From Avipropionibacterium sp050157065 (GTDB lineage Bacteria > Actinomycetota > Actinomycetes > Propionibacteriales > Propionibacteriaceae), in the NCBI GenBank assembly GCA_050157065.1, contig CP189573.1: 64,000 nucleotides of DNA, one strand, 5' to 3'. Both the position numbers and the translations under genes were made by a program. Each line of letters starts with the position of its first letter. The first letter of the stretch is position 1. This document shows, in pieces, positions 1 through 7,834 of this stretch. The notes under the pieces are model-generated. The model was given only the letters and a program-made list of their open reading frames with translations, searched no databases and was not told the DNA's origin.

Positions 1-1042
1 CCTCGGCGGTGATCGGGGTGAGCAGGACGCCGTTGCGGTGGTGACCGGCGGCGAGCACCAAGCCCGGGATCCCCGCCTCGCCGAGGATCGGGGCGTGGTC
101 GGGCGAGGCCGGGCGATGACCGACCGACACCTCACCCCAAGCGTACTCGTCGATGATCGGCAGGACGGTGCGTGCGTCCCGCAGCAGACCGTGGATGCCG
201 CCGGCGGTCGCGTCGCCGTCGAAGCCCCGGTCCTCGCTGGTCGCGCCGATCACCACCTCGCCCGAGGCGCGGGGGACCAGGTACACCTCGAAGCCGCGGG
301 TGAAGGCCCGCACGGTGCAGTCGGGTGTGGGCAGGGAGCCGGCGCGCAGCCGTACGACCTGGCCCTTGACGGGACGGATCGGCAGCTCGAACGGCAGCGG
401 GAACTGTCCCGACCACGCCCCGGTGGCGAGCACGGTGACGTCGGCGGTGACGGTGCCGCCATCGGCCAGTCGGGCGCCGGTCACCGTACCGCCGTCCATG
501 ATCAACTCGGTGACCGTCGCGCGATGGCGGGTGACCCCGAGCCTTTCGGCATCGGCCTGCAGGGCCGCCAGCAGCAGCCGGTTGTCGACCGACCAGTCCG
601 ACTCGACCCACAGCCCGGCACGGACCTGTGGAGCCAGTAGCGGTACGTGTCGGCGGGCCTGCCGGCCGGTGCGCAGTTCGGCGGTCAGTCCGACCCTCGC
701 CAAGAACCCGGCGAGGTCGGCCAGCCGGGCCGCGTCGTCGGCGTCGAACCCGACCGACAGGGTGGGGGTCCGGCGCAGGCCCACCGGTAGTCCGGTGTCG
801 GTGGCGAGTCGATCGGCGAAGTCGGACCAACGGGCCAGCGCGGCCAGGTTGAGCGGCAGCAGCAGGCCCTCGGTCGGCTCGGCCTCGGTGACCGGGGCCA
901 ACATGCCTGCGGCAACCGGGGAGGCGGTGTTGTCGCGGTCGTCGGCGACCAGCTGCACCCGGGCACCGTGACGGGCCACGGCACCGGCGATGGCGGTGCC
1001 GATGAGGCCGCCTCCGATGACCAGGGTGTTGGGCGAGCGCAC
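1..1042 (-). CDS. thiO: Glycine oxidase ThiO-like FAD-dependent oxidoreductase (3' end outside window)
   Basis: Reading leftward from a GTG at 1042, the protein opens with an FAD-binding dinucleotide fold (VIGGGLIGTAIAG) and continues as a DAO-family flavoenzyme through ...HRPASPDHAPILGE and AAGHHRNGVLL, the hallmark C-terminal motifs of glycine/D-amino-acid oxidases. ThiO oxidises glycine to the imine used by ThiG for the thiazole half of thiamine. The gene runs off the window edge, so the last residues are missing. The start is supported by a TAGACT box (complement of 1049-1054) 6 nt upstream, a leaderless arrangement, with no Shine-Dalgarno. thiE lies nearby on the other strand, which supports a thiamine role over a general amino-acid oxidase. 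Confidence 0.85.
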   Translation of the reverse strand, partial: MRSPNTLVIGGGLIGTAIAGAVARHGARVQLVADDRDNTASPVAAGMLAPVTEAEPTEGLLLPLNLAALARWSDFADRLATDTGLPVGLRRTPTLSVGFDADDAARLADLAGFLARVGLTAELRTGRQARRHVPLLAPQVRAGLWVESDWSVDNRLLLAALQADAERLGVTRHRATVTELIMDGGTVTGARLADGGTVTADVTVLATGAWSGQFPLPFELPIRPVKGQVVRLRAGSLPTPDCTVRAFTRGFEVYLVPRASGEVVIGATSEDRGFDGDATAGGIHGLLRDARTVLPIIDEYAWGEVSVGHRPASPDHAPILGEAGIPGLVLAAGHHRNGVLLTPITAE

Positions 1043-1059
1043 CCGGCGAGTCTAGGTCG

Positions 1060-1326
1060 TCAGGTCTTCGGGGTGCTGGGCGTCTTGGCCCGGAACCGTT
1101 GCTGGGCGCCCTGCTTGGTGAGGCCGTACAACTCCCCGAGCCGGGTCCACGAGACACCCTCGTCGCGGGCCGTCCGCACCAGCTCCCGTTCGGTCCGTTC
1201 GACGAGTTCGCGCAGCTGCCGGGCCGCATCGAGGGCCGCCAACGTCTCGGTGGCCTGCTGCACCTCCGCGAGCGCCGACGCCAGTTCGGCGTGATCGGCG
1301 TTGTCGGGTCGAACCTGTTTGGCCAC
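1060..1326 (-). CDS. Small protein with helix-turn-helix-like C-terminus
   Basis: An 88-residue protein from GTG 1326; an in-frame GTG at 1377 would give 105 residues, but the extra N-terminus runs into the operator array and its codon use looks poor. The first half (AELASALAEVQQATETLAALDAAR in pieces) is predicted amphipathic helix. The second half contains SWTRLGELYGLTKQGAQQRF, which looks like a recognition-helix HTH of the type seen in small actinobacterial DNA-binding proteins. A TACGCT box (complement of 1333-1338) sits 6 nt before GTG 1326, so a leaderless start is plausible. It is divergent from the lysine-rich micro-ORF, with the phased array between them, and could be its regulator. 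That role is inference; no named family was recognised. Confidence 0.7.
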   Translation of the reverse strand: MAKQVRPDNADHAELASALAEVQQATETLAALDAARQLRELVERTERELVRTARDEGVSWTRLGELYGLTKQGAQQRFRAKTPSTPKT

Positions 1327-1368
1327 GGCCAAAGCGTACCGCACCGACGGCCGTGCCCGACACACGTC

Positions 1369-1431
1369 GTCAACCACATGTTGACGCGATCGTCAACGTA
1401 TGATTGACTCTCTGGTCAATGACACGTTGAC
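1369..1431. promoter_or_regulatory. Phased operator array: six alternating GTCAA/TTGAC half-sites
   Basis: GTCAA occurs at 1369, 1392 and 1415 and TTGAC at 1381, 1404 and 1427, so each series has an exact 23-bp period and adjacent half-sites are 11-12 bp apart, about one helical turn. Each GTCAA-N7-TTGAC and TTGAC-N6-GTCAA pair is an inverted repeat, for example GTTGACG-CGAT-CGTCAAC at 1380-1397. The array covers the whole divergent promoter region of the micro-ORF and includes a TATGAT box. It most likely binds a dimeric regulator cooperatively on one DNA face. Confidence 0.7.
1399..1404 (+). promoter_or_regulatory. -10 box TATGAT for the lysine-rich micro-ORF
   Basis: TATGAT is a near-consensus -10 element lying between half-sites 3 and 4 of the operator array (its last T is the first base of TTGAC at 1404). 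Transcription would start near 1411. There is no good -35 at 17 bp; the TTGACG at 1381 is only 12 bp away. Occupancy of the flanking half-sites would block polymerase. Confidence 0.5.
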
Positions 1432-1448
1432 GCTGGGAGGAGGGCACC

Positions 1449-1505
1449 ATGGCGAAGAAGAAGGACAAGAAGGACAAGAAGGGCAAGAAGAACAAGAAGA
1501 AGTGA
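1449..1505 (+). CDS. 18-residue lysine-rich micropeptide
   Basis: ATG at 1449 to TGA at 1505 encodes MAKKKDKKDKKGKKNKKK. Twelve of 18 residues are Lys, arranged as a KK-(D/G/N) triplet from a 9-bp DNA repeat (AAGAAGRRC). Translation is supported by a strong purine-rich ribosome-binding site, GGGAGGAGGG, ending 4 nt before the ATG, and by a promoter box upstream and a hairpin right after the stop, so it forms a complete single-gene transcription unit. Function is unknown. A polybasic peptide of this size could bind nucleic acid or anionic membrane, but nothing in the sequence decides this. It is too short for most gene finders. Confidence 0.6.
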   Translation: MAKKKDKKDKKGKKNKKK

Positions 1506-1512
1506 CTGCGCG

Positions 1513-1543
1513 ACGCCCCGGCCCCACGACGGAGCCGGGGCGT
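1513..1543 (+). terminator. Hairpin terminator after the micro-ORF
   Basis: Perfect 10-bp stem ACGCCCCGGC / GCCGGGGCGT with an 11-nt loop, 7 nt after the TGA. There is no T-tract, as is usual in high-GC actinobacteria. Confidence 0.65.
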
Positions 1544-1617
1544 GCTCGCGTCCGGACGCGCATCCCGGACGCATCCGGTGACGACCCTGCTTCGCGAGCT
1601 CCGCAGCCACCGTGGCG

Positions 1618-1623
1618 TAGATT
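1618..1623 (+). promoter_or_regulatory. -10 box of leaderless thiE promoter
   Basis: TAGATT followed by 6 nt and then the GTG of thiE at 1630. With the usual spacing, transcription starts at or next to the GTG, so the mRNA is probably leaderless. No Shine-Dalgarno is present. No thiamine (TPP) riboswitch can fit between this box and the start codon. Confidence 0.6.
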
Positions 1624-1629
1624 TGCCCC

Positions 1630-2346
1630 GTGACCGCCTTGATGGGAATCGATGCCCGACTGAAGCTCGCCCGCCTCTACCTGTGCACCGATGCACGCCA
1701 GGAGCAGGGCGACCTGCCCGACTTCCTCGAAGCCGTGTTGCAGGGCGGCGTCGACCTGGTCCAGATCCGCCAGAAGGGGATGGACAAGGCGGCCGAGTTG
1801 GACGTGCTCGCGCTCGCGCGCCGGATCGCGATGCCGTACCAAGGCCTGGTCGTGGTGAATGACTCACCCGCGGTGGCGGGGGAGTTCCGGGCCGACGTGC
1901 TCCACCTCGGCCAGGACGACGAGAAGCCCAAGCGCGCTCGCAAGTCCCTGCACGAGTGGGCCAAGATCGGCATGTCGACCCACGACCCCAAGCAGCTGAA
2001 GGCCGCGATCGCCGACCGCGACGTCGACTACTTCTGCGTCGGCCCGGTCTGGCAGACCCCGACCAAGCCCGACTACACCCCGGCCGGCCTGGACCTCGTC
2101 CGCGCCGCTGCGGCGGCGGCGCCCCCCAGCGACCCCGGCGCCAAGCCGTGGTTCGCCATCGGCGGCATCGCCGACGACACCATCGACCAGGTCATCGAGG
2201 CCGGGGCCCGCCGGGTCGTCGTGGTCAGGGCGATCTGCGACGCCCCCGACCCGGAAGCGGCCGCCCGCCGGTTGAAGGATCGGCTCCGGCAGGCATGGCG
2301 GGACGACCCCGCGATGGAGGCCTACTCGATCCGGGCCGTCCAGTAG
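1630..2346 (+). CDS. thiE: Thiamine-phosphate synthase ThiE
   Basis: A 238-residue TIM-barrel enzyme that couples HMP-PP and thiazole phosphate to thiamine monophosphate. Visible family motifs: the diphosphate-binding QIRQK near residue 45, VVVNDSPAVA, VLHLGQDD, the GxSTH-like GMSTHD, the substrate loop VGPVWQTPTKPD near 140, and the phosphate-binding IGGI near 177 and VVVVRAI near 200. Length is slightly over the usual 210-220, with a charged C-terminal tail. The GTG start is chosen from the leaderless -10 box 6 nt upstream. It stands next to, but divergent from, thiO; no thiS or thiG is in the window. Confidence 0.93.
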   Translation: MTALMGIDARLKLARLYLCTDARQEQGDLPDFLEAVLQGGVDLVQIRQKGMDKAAELDVLALARRIAMPYQGLVVVNDSPAVAGEFRADVLHLGQDDEKPKRARKSLHEWAKIGMSTHDPKQLKAAIADRDVDYFCVGPVWQTPTKPDYTPAGLDLVRAAAAAAPPSDPGAKPWFAIGGIADDTIDQVIEAGARRVVVVRAICDAPDPEAAARRLKDRLRQAWRDDPAMEAYSIRAVQ

Positions 2347-2363
2347 GGCTGACCGTCAGCCCT
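2345..2363. terminator. Bidirectional hairpin between thiE and the membrane-protein gene
   Basis: AGGGCTGACCGTCAGCCCT is a 9-bp perfect inverted repeat around a single base. It overlaps the thiE stop (TAG 2344-2346) and the stop of the convergent gene (TGA, complement of 2356-2358), so one small structure could end both transcripts. Confidence 0.5.
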
Positions 2364-3444
2364 GCAGGAATCCGATGTTGTAGCGCTTGGCCAGCACCTC
2401 GAGCGCGACGTCCATGTTGACGACCTCGAGTGCCGGGATGCTCGCGACGGCCTTGCCCTGGTGGTTGCGGAACTCGAAGGACACCTTCTTGTCCTTGTCC
2501 TGCGTCATCCGGATGCCGGCGACATCGGCGGGGGCCACCTTCTTGCCGGAAAGGTTGAGCTGGTCCCCGGTGATCCTGATTGCGCGGAAGTCGACCTCGG
2601 CGCCTTCGGCCAGCTTCTGCTGCACCCCGGGCTGGATCGCGCCGTTGATGTGGCGTCGCATGGTCGCGAAGAACTCCTTGTCCTCGATTCCGAGATCCTT
2701 GCCGCCGACCCACGACAGCAAGACCGCGGGCTCGTTGCCCAGCGAGGAGATGTAGTGCATGTCCTGCCACTGCACGTCGTGGATCGTGCTCCGGGTGACG
2801 ATGCGCACGACCGACGGGTACGCCCACACCAGGGTGCAGCCCTTGGGGCGGCCCATGTACAGCGACGCGAGGCCCGCGACGATCATGACCACCCCGATGC
2901 CGACGTTGAAGGCCGGTGCCTTCGAACCGAAGCCCTGGACCGCCACCGCCGTGCCGACCGTGGCGAGACCACACCCGACCAGCCCGAGGAAGCCGGAGCC
3001 GAGCCCGGTGGCCTTGACGTACGAGGTCAGCGGGGCCTGCTCGCCGTTCAGGGTCTCGGCCACGGCGATGTCGCGCCGCCAGCGGTGGATCAGCAGCGCG
3101 ATCATGACCGCGGCCAGGACGAACAGCACGATGCCGGCCACGATGAGCGACGTCTTGGTCCACTCGGCGTAGTTGAGGCGCTCGGGGTAGGTCCAGGTGC
3201 TGGTGCCACTACGGCGGCCCCGGATGGTGCACATGTCGCCGGCAGTCATGACGTCGCTGCCACACTTCGCCACGACCTCCCGGCCGAGGTTGATCACGAA
3301 CATCACGATGCCGGCCACCGCGACCAGGCCGAAGACGACCACGGAGGCGATGGGCAACCGACGGAACACGTCCATCGGGTTCTCGGGGTTGGCGGCATTC
3401 ACGTCACTGGGGGGTTGCTGGGCCCCGGGCTGCTGCGTGCTCAC
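2356..3444 (-). CDS. Four-helix membrane protein of unknown function
   Basis: A 362-residue protein that I do not recognise. A Pro/Gln/Asn-rich cytosolic N-terminus (residues 1-30) is followed by a hydrophobic segment (ASVVVFGLVAVAGIVMFVIN, about 33-52), an extracytoplasmic loop with two cysteines (KCGSDVMTAGDMC), a second segment (SLIVAGIVLFVLAAVMIALL, about 94-113), then a hairpin of two more segments between about 150 and 200. The C-terminal 160 residues are soluble, with mixed alpha/beta character and a VDFRAIRITGDQL stretch. The GTG start is fixed by a TAGGAT box (complement of 3452-3457) 7 nt upstream, so it is probably leaderless and monocistronic. It is convergent with thiE. Confidence 0.75.
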   Translation of the reverse strand: MSTQQPGAQQPPSDVNAANPENPMDVFRRLPIASVVVFGLVAVAGIVMFVINLGREVVAKCGSDVMTAGDMCTIRGRRSGTSTWTYPERLNYAEWTKTSLIVAGIVLFVLAAVMIALLIHRWRRDIAVAETLNGEQAPLTSYVKATGLGSGFLGLVGCGLATVGTAVAVQGFGSKAPAFNVGIGVVMIVAGLASLYMGRPKGCTLVWAYPSVVRIVTRSTIHDVQWQDMHYISSLGNEPAVLLSWVGGKDLGIEDKEFFATMRRHINGAIQPGVQQKLAEGAEVDFRAIRITGDQLNLSGKKVAPADVAGIRMTQDKDKKVSFEFRNHQGKAVASIPALEVVNMDVALEVLAKRYNIGFLQG

Positions 3445-3496
3445 CGGCGGAATCCTAGGCCACGACCGGGGTCAGGCGCACATCGCGATCGGCCCC

Positions 3497-4615
3497 TCAG
3501 GTGTCGCGGCGAACTGCCGCGGTCGCCAACGCCGACAGGGCCGTACGGCCCGCCTCACCGGCCGGGGCGTCGGCCAGGTGGGAGAGCGCCTCGTCGTACA
3601 ACCTGTCGATCATGGCCTCGACCCGGTCGGCCGCCCCGGAGTCGGTGATCACCTGACGGAGCCGGTCGAGGTCGGCGTCGGTCATCCGGTCCCGGCCCAC
3701 CAACTCGGCGAGCAGTTGCCGTCCGGCGTCGTCGGTGCCCGCGGCGGTCTGCGCGAGCAGCACGGTGCGCTTGCCCTCGCGGAGGTCGCCGCCCGCCGGT
3801 TTGCCGGTCACCACCTCGGTACCGAACACCCCCAACAGGTCGTCGCGGTACTGGAACGCCCGCCCGATCGCCGAGCCGAAGCGGGCCAGTGCCTCGAGCA
3901 GCTCCGGACTGCCGCCGCCCAGCGCGGCACCGAACTGGACCGGGCGTTGCACGGTGTAGCGGGCGGTCTTGTACTCCACCACCCGCGACGCCTCGGTGAG
4001 CGCGGCCTGCAGGGTGTCGCCGTCCTCGGGGCCGCGGGTCCGGAGTTGGGCCTGCGCCATCACGTCGAGGAACTGGCCGGCGGTCACCTCGGTCCGCATC
4101 GCGGCCAGCAGCGGCCGTGCCCGCGCCAGTTCGGCGGCGTCCAACCCGGCGGTCTCCAACATCTCCACCGACCACATCACCAACATGTCGCCCAGCAGGA
4201 TGGCCCCGGCCCGGCCGAACGCGTCGGCGTCCCCGACCCCGGCGTGGTCGTGGTGGCGGGTGGCGAACTGGTGGTGGGCGGCGGGGATGCCGCGACGCAG
4301 GTCCGAGTCGTCCATCACGTCGTCGTGGACCAGGGCGCTCACGTGCAGCAGGTCGAGGCTCGCGGCTGCGGTTCGTACGGCCTCCGGTGCCGGCCGGTCG
4401 GCGGCCGCGACGTACCCCCACACCGCGAAGGCGGGCCGGATCCGCTTGCCGCCCGCGGTGAACGCGCGGGCCAGCTCGACCACCGGGGCCAACTCGTCGG
4501 CGATGTCGGTGACCACCGTCTGCTGACCGTCGAGGAATCCGGTGATCCGGTCGGCGATGTCGTCGCGGAACGCCTTCGCGAGCGGTTGGGAGGGGTCCCA
4601 GTCAGTGGAGCGCAC
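3497..4615 (-). CDS. Polyprenyl (geranylgeranyl/farnesyl) diphosphate synthase
   Basis: A 372-residue trans-isoprenyl diphosphate synthase, which condenses allylic diphosphates with IPP. GGKRIRP (55-61) binds IPP. The first Asp-rich motif is HDDVMDD (97-103) followed by LRRG. The KT pair at 216-217 precedes the Q at 228. The second Asp-rich motif is FQYRDDLLG (255-262), where the usual third Asp is Gly; this is common in actinobacterial IdsA/GrcC-type enzymes. Chain length cannot be decided from sequence alone; a C20 product for carotenoid/quinone or longer prenyl chains is likely. GTG start with TAGATT (complement of 4622-4627) 6 nt upstream, divergent from metF by 37 bp. Confidence 0.9.
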   Translation of the reverse strand: MRSTDWDPSQPLAKAFRDDIADRITGFLDGQQTVVTDIADELAPVVELARAFTAGGKRIRPAFAVWGYVAAADRPAPEAVRTAAASLDLLHVSALVHDDVMDDSDLRRGIPAAHHQFATRHHDHAGVGDADAFGRAGAILLGDMLVMWSVEMLETAGLDAAELARARPLLAAMRTEVTAGQFLDVMAQAQLRTRGPEDGDTLQAALTEASRVVEYKTARYTVQRPVQFGAALGGGSPELLEALARFGSAIGRAFQYRDDLLGVFGTEVVTGKPAGGDLREGKRTVLLAQTAAGTDDAGRQLLAELVGRDRMTDADLDRLRQVITDSGAADRVEAMIDRLYDEALSHLADAPAGEAGRTALSALATAAVRRDT

Positions 4616-4652
4616 CCGGTGAATCTAGCCCACCGCCTCATACTGGGTGGCC
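4616..4652. promoter_or_regulatory. Compact divergent promoter region between the prenyl synthase gene and metF
   Basis: Only 37 bp separate the two start codons. TAGATT (complement of 4622-4627) serves the leftward gene. A CATACT box at 4639-4644 is placed 8 nt before metF ATG 4653. The two core promoters must overlap, so the genes probably compete for polymerase. No Shine-Dalgarno is visible for either gene. Confidence 0.5.
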
Positions 4653-5552
4653 ATGGACAGCCCACCTCGATCGGCCACGGTTGCCGACATGCTCGCCGCA
4701 GCCGATCGTCCGCTGTTCTCGTTCGAGTTCTTCCCGCCCCGCGACGCCGAGGACGAGCGGGTGCTGTGGCACACCGTCCGGCGACTCGAGCAGTTGGGTC
4801 CCGACTTCGTGTCGGTCACCTACGGGGCCAGCGGGTCCACTCGGGAGCGCACGATCCGGGTCACCGAGGAGATCGCCGCGACCACTACGCTCAAGACCGT
4901 GGCCCACCTGACCTGTGCCAGCCAGTCGGTCGACCAGCTCCGCCACGTGATCGGGAGCTATGCCGCCGCCGGGGTCAACAACGTCCTCGCCATCCGGGGC
5001 GACATGCCGGGTGGGCCGACCGTGCCGTGGCAGCCGCACCCCGACGGACTGCGCAACGCGACCGAACTGGTGGAGTTGATCAAGGGGCTCGGCGACTTCT
5101 GCGTCGGGGTGGCCGCGTTCCCCGACATCCATCCCGAACGTTGTGATCCTGATCTTGACGCCGAGGTGTTGCTGGCGAAGGCGGCCGCCGGGGCCGACTA
5201 CGCGATCACCCAGCTGTTCTTCGACGTGTCGGCCTATCTCGCCCTGGTCGAGCGGGTCCGCGATCGGGGCTGTGAGCTGCCGATCATCCCCGGCATCATG
5301 CCGATCGCCTCGCTGCGCCAGATCCGGCGGATGACCGAACTGTCAGGGCAGCAGGTGCCGGCAGCGGTGGTCGACCGGCTGACCGCGGTGGCCCCCGACG
5401 CGGTCCGCGCCGAGGGCATCGCGATCGCCACCGAGATGGCTCAGCAACTGCTCGACGTCGGTGTGCCAGGGCTGCACTTCTTCACGCAGAACCGTTCGTC
5501 GGCGACGCGAGAGATCTACGCCAAGCTGCGCCCGGCTCGCGATCGAGTGTGA
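4653..5552 (+). CDS. metF: 5,10-Methylenetetrahydrofolate reductase
   Basis: A 299-residue FAD-dependent TIM-barrel enzyme that reduces methylene-THF to methyl-THF for methionine synthesis. The N-terminal signature FEFFPPR (24-30) carries the catalytic Glu25. VSVTYGAS, the FAD-contacting NNVLAIRGDMP near 108-118, the GVAAFPDIHPE motif, QLFFD and IPGIMPI near 212 are all present, and the C-terminal GVPGLHFFTQNRS is typical. ATG 4653 is preferred over in-frame GTG 4647. The 3' end overlaps the convergent helicase gene by 71 bp. Confidence 0.93.
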   Translation: MDSPPRSATVADMLAAADRPLFSFEFFPPRDAEDERVLWHTVRRLEQLGPDFVSVTYGASGSTRERTIRVTEEIAATTTLKTVAHLTCASQSVDQLRHVIGSYAAAGVNNVLAIRGDMPGGPTVPWQPHPDGLRNATELVELIKGLGDFCVGVAAFPDIHPERCDPDLDAEVLLAKAAAGADYAITQLFFDVSAYLALVERVRDRGCELPIIPGIMPIASLRQIRRMTELSGQQVPAAVVDRLTAVAPDAVRAEGIAIATEMAQQLLDVGVPGLHFFTQNRSSATREIYAKLRPARDRV

Positions 5553-7761
5553 TCAACCGCTGCGTCGCGCGGGTCAGCGCGACGTACAGCAGGCGCACCC
5601 CGCCGGGTGACTCGGCGATCACCTCGTCCGGGCTGACGACCAGCACGCCGTCGTACTCCAGACCCTTCGACTGCTGGGCGGTGACGACCACCGTGCGGTC
5701 ACGCATCGCTGCCAGCGCAGGATCCTCGGCGAGTTGATCACTGACCGCGGTGAGTGCTGCCAGCGGGACGACCACCCCGACACTGCCCTCGACCTGATCA
5801 CCCAGGTCGAGCACGGCGGCCCGGACGGCGGCGGCGAGGTCGGAGCCCTTGGAGACCGTGCGCAGCTCCGGGTCGTGACCGGTGGAACGGACCGCGCGGG
5901 GTACGTCGGCCCGCTCGTACGCGCCCATGATCACCTTGCCGGCGAGGTCGTACACCTCGGCCGGACTGCGGTAGTTGGTGCTCATCCGGAACCGGCGCTG
6001 CGGGGCGGTGCCGATCAGGTCGGCGACCGCCCGGTCGCTCTCCTCGGCGTCGGGCCACGAGCTCTGCGCCGGGTCACCGACGATGGTCCAACTCGCCTGC
6101 GCCCCACGACGGCGCAGCATCCGCCACTGCATGGGCGTGATGTCCTGTGCCTCGTCGACCAGCACGTGGGCGAACGTGTCGTGCGGCTCGGCGAACGGAT
6201 CGACCTCGACCTCACGGGTCAACTGGTCGGCGATCGTGACGACCTCCGACACGTTCGACCCCTCGTCGAGGAACAGCGACACGTCCGACTCGTCCTCGGG
6301 GGCCGGCAACGGACCGAGGATCGCCACCAGTTCGTCCAGCAGCGCCGCATCGGCGGCACTCCAGCCCGGCTCGGCGTAGCTCGCCGACAGGGCGGACTGT
6401 TCGTCGGGGGAGAGCAGGCCGTCGGCCGACCGTCCGACCACACCGGGGTCGGCCAGGTGGCCCAGCACGTCGGGGGCCGACAGGGTTGGCCACCAGGCGT
6501 TGACGAACATCCGCCACTGCGCCGTCGAGGTCACGGCGTCGGTGAACGCGTCGGCGGTCAGCTCGTCGTCCTCCTCCTCGGTCGCCTGGTCCGCGGTGCT
6601 CACCTCGTAGCGGCCGCGGAGCAGGTCGAGCACCCGGGACAGCGCGACCTCCCGGCCGGCGTTGTGGGTGTGGTGACGCCACACCTCGGACCGGATCCGG
6701 TCCAGGTCGGTGGCCGTGGCGGTGAGCGGCTCACCCTTCACCATCACGCGCAGGTCCTGCACGACACCGGCCACCTGCGGGTCACGGACCAGACGACGCA
6801 ACACCCGCACCATCCGCAGGCCACCCTTGACCGTCGAGGCGGCCGGGGCGTCCAGCCGTTCCCGACCGAGTCGTACGACGTCGCCGGGGACCTGGCCGAT
6901 GGCGCGCAACGTCACCGACGTCTCGCCCAGCGACGGCAGCACCCGTTCGATGTAGTTCATGAACACCGAGCTCGGGCCGACGACGAGCACACCGCCCTGT
7001 TCGAAGCGACGCCGGTGTGAGTAGAGCAGGTACGCCGCCCGGTGCAGGCCGACGACGGTCTTGCCGGTGCCGGGGCCGCCGGTGATCAGGGTGAACCCCT
7101 GGTACGGGGCCCGGATCGCCTCGTCCTGCTCGGCCTGGATGGTGGCGACGATGTCGCGCATCCGCGGTCCGCGACTGCGCGACAGCGCGGCCAGCAGGGC
7201 ACCCTCGCCGACCACCACCAGGTCGTCGTCGGCGCTCTCCCCGTCCAGCAGGTCGTCCTCGATGCCGATCACCTGTTCGCCACGGCAGCGCAGCACCCGT
7301 CGCCGGACGACGTCCATCGGATCGGCCGGCGTGGCCCGGTAGAACGGCTCCGCGGCCCGCGCCCGCCAGTCGATCACCAGCGGCTCGTACTCCTCGTCGC
7401 GGACCCCGAGGCGGCCGATGTAGCGGACGTCGCCGTCCCGCTGGTCGAGGCGACCGAACACCAGCCCGTCGTGCTCGGCGTCGAGGGTGGCCAACCGCTT
7501 GGCGGCCTGGTAGGAGAACGCGTCACGTTCGAACAGGCCGGTGCCGTCCTCCTCACGGACGTAGTTCACCCGGTCGGACTGGTACAGCGAGCGGCCGTCG
7601 CTGGCCACGTGTTGGGCTGCTCGGGTGAGTTCGCCCAGTCTCCGGTAGACCCGGTCGACGTGTTCCTGCTCAAGAGCGATCTCGCGGGAGACCTGATCGT
7701 CCGTCGTCGAGTCCGTCGCAGTGCCATTCGAATCCGGTCGACCTGCCGTGGCGCTGGTCAA
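5482..7761 (-). CDS. helD: HelD/HelR-type RNA polymerase-recycling SF1 helicase
   Basis: A 759-residue superfamily-1 ATPase of the actinobacterial HelD type. The N-terminal coiled coil (EIALEQEHVDRVYRRLGEL onward) enters the polymerase channels. It is followed by the family-specific YIGRLG / PLVIDWRARAAEPFYRAT region. Walker A is GGPGTGKT near residue 227, Walker B/motif II VDEAQDI near 535, and later motifs include TNYRSPAEV and VALTRATQRL. HelD proteins dislodge stalled RNA polymerase, and some (HelR) counter rifampicin. The TTG start at 7761 is chosen because GGAGGGG lies about 8 nt upstream; a longer in-frame ORF to 7890 would overlap the neighbouring gene and has no supporting site. The C-terminus overlaps metF antisense by 71 bp. 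Confidence 0.85.
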   Translation of the reverse strand: MTSATAGRPDSNGTATDSTTDDQVSREIALEQEHVDRVYRRLGELTRAAQHVASDGRSLYQSDRVNYVREEDGTGLFERDAFSYQAAKRLATLDAEHDGLVFGRLDQRDGDVRYIGRLGVRDEEYEPLVIDWRARAAEPFYRATPADPMDVVRRRVLRCRGEQVIGIEDDLLDGESADDDLVVVGEGALLAALSRSRGPRMRDIVATIQAEQDEAIRAPYQGFTLITGGPGTGKTVVGLHRAAYLLYSHRRRFEQGGVLVVGPSSVFMNYIERVLPSLGETSVTLRAIGQVPGDVVRLGRERLDAPAASTVKGGLRMVRVLRRLVRDPQVAGVVQDLRVMVKGEPLTATATDLDRIRSEVWRHHTHNAGREVALSRVLDLLRGRYEVSTADQATEEEDDELTADAFTDAVTSTAQWRMFVNAWWPTLSAPDVLGHLADPGVVGRSADGLLSPDEQSALSASYAEPGWSAADAALLDELVAILGPLPAPEDESDVSLFLDEGSNVSEVVTIADQLTREVEVDPFAEPHDTFAHVLVDEAQDITPMQWRMLRRRGAQASWTIVGDPAQSSWPDAEESDRAVADLIGTAPQRRFRMSTNYRSPAEVYDLAGKVIMGAYERADVPRAVRSTGHDPELRTVSKGSDLAAAVRAAVLDLGDQVEGSVGVVVPLAALTAVSDQLAEDPALAAMRDRTVVVTAQQSKGLEYDGVLVVSPDEVIAESPGGVRLLYVALTRATQRLITLDREPGAAWRRSLASPTNGSA

Positions 7762-7834
7762 TGGGCTTCCCCTCCACCGAGTGATCGCGAAACAGACGCC
7801 CCAGTCTACTCGGCCTCCCGGGTCGCCGCCCGCC

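Noticed and set aside
1618..1630. TPP riboswitch ahead of thiE
   Set aside because: The -10 box is only 6 nt from the start codon, leaving no leader, and no THI-box sequence is present upstream.
3197..5146. Plus-strand ORF of 649 codons opposite the prenyl synthase
   Set aside because: Covers the antisense of the prenyl synthase and then a wrong frame of metF; no domain.
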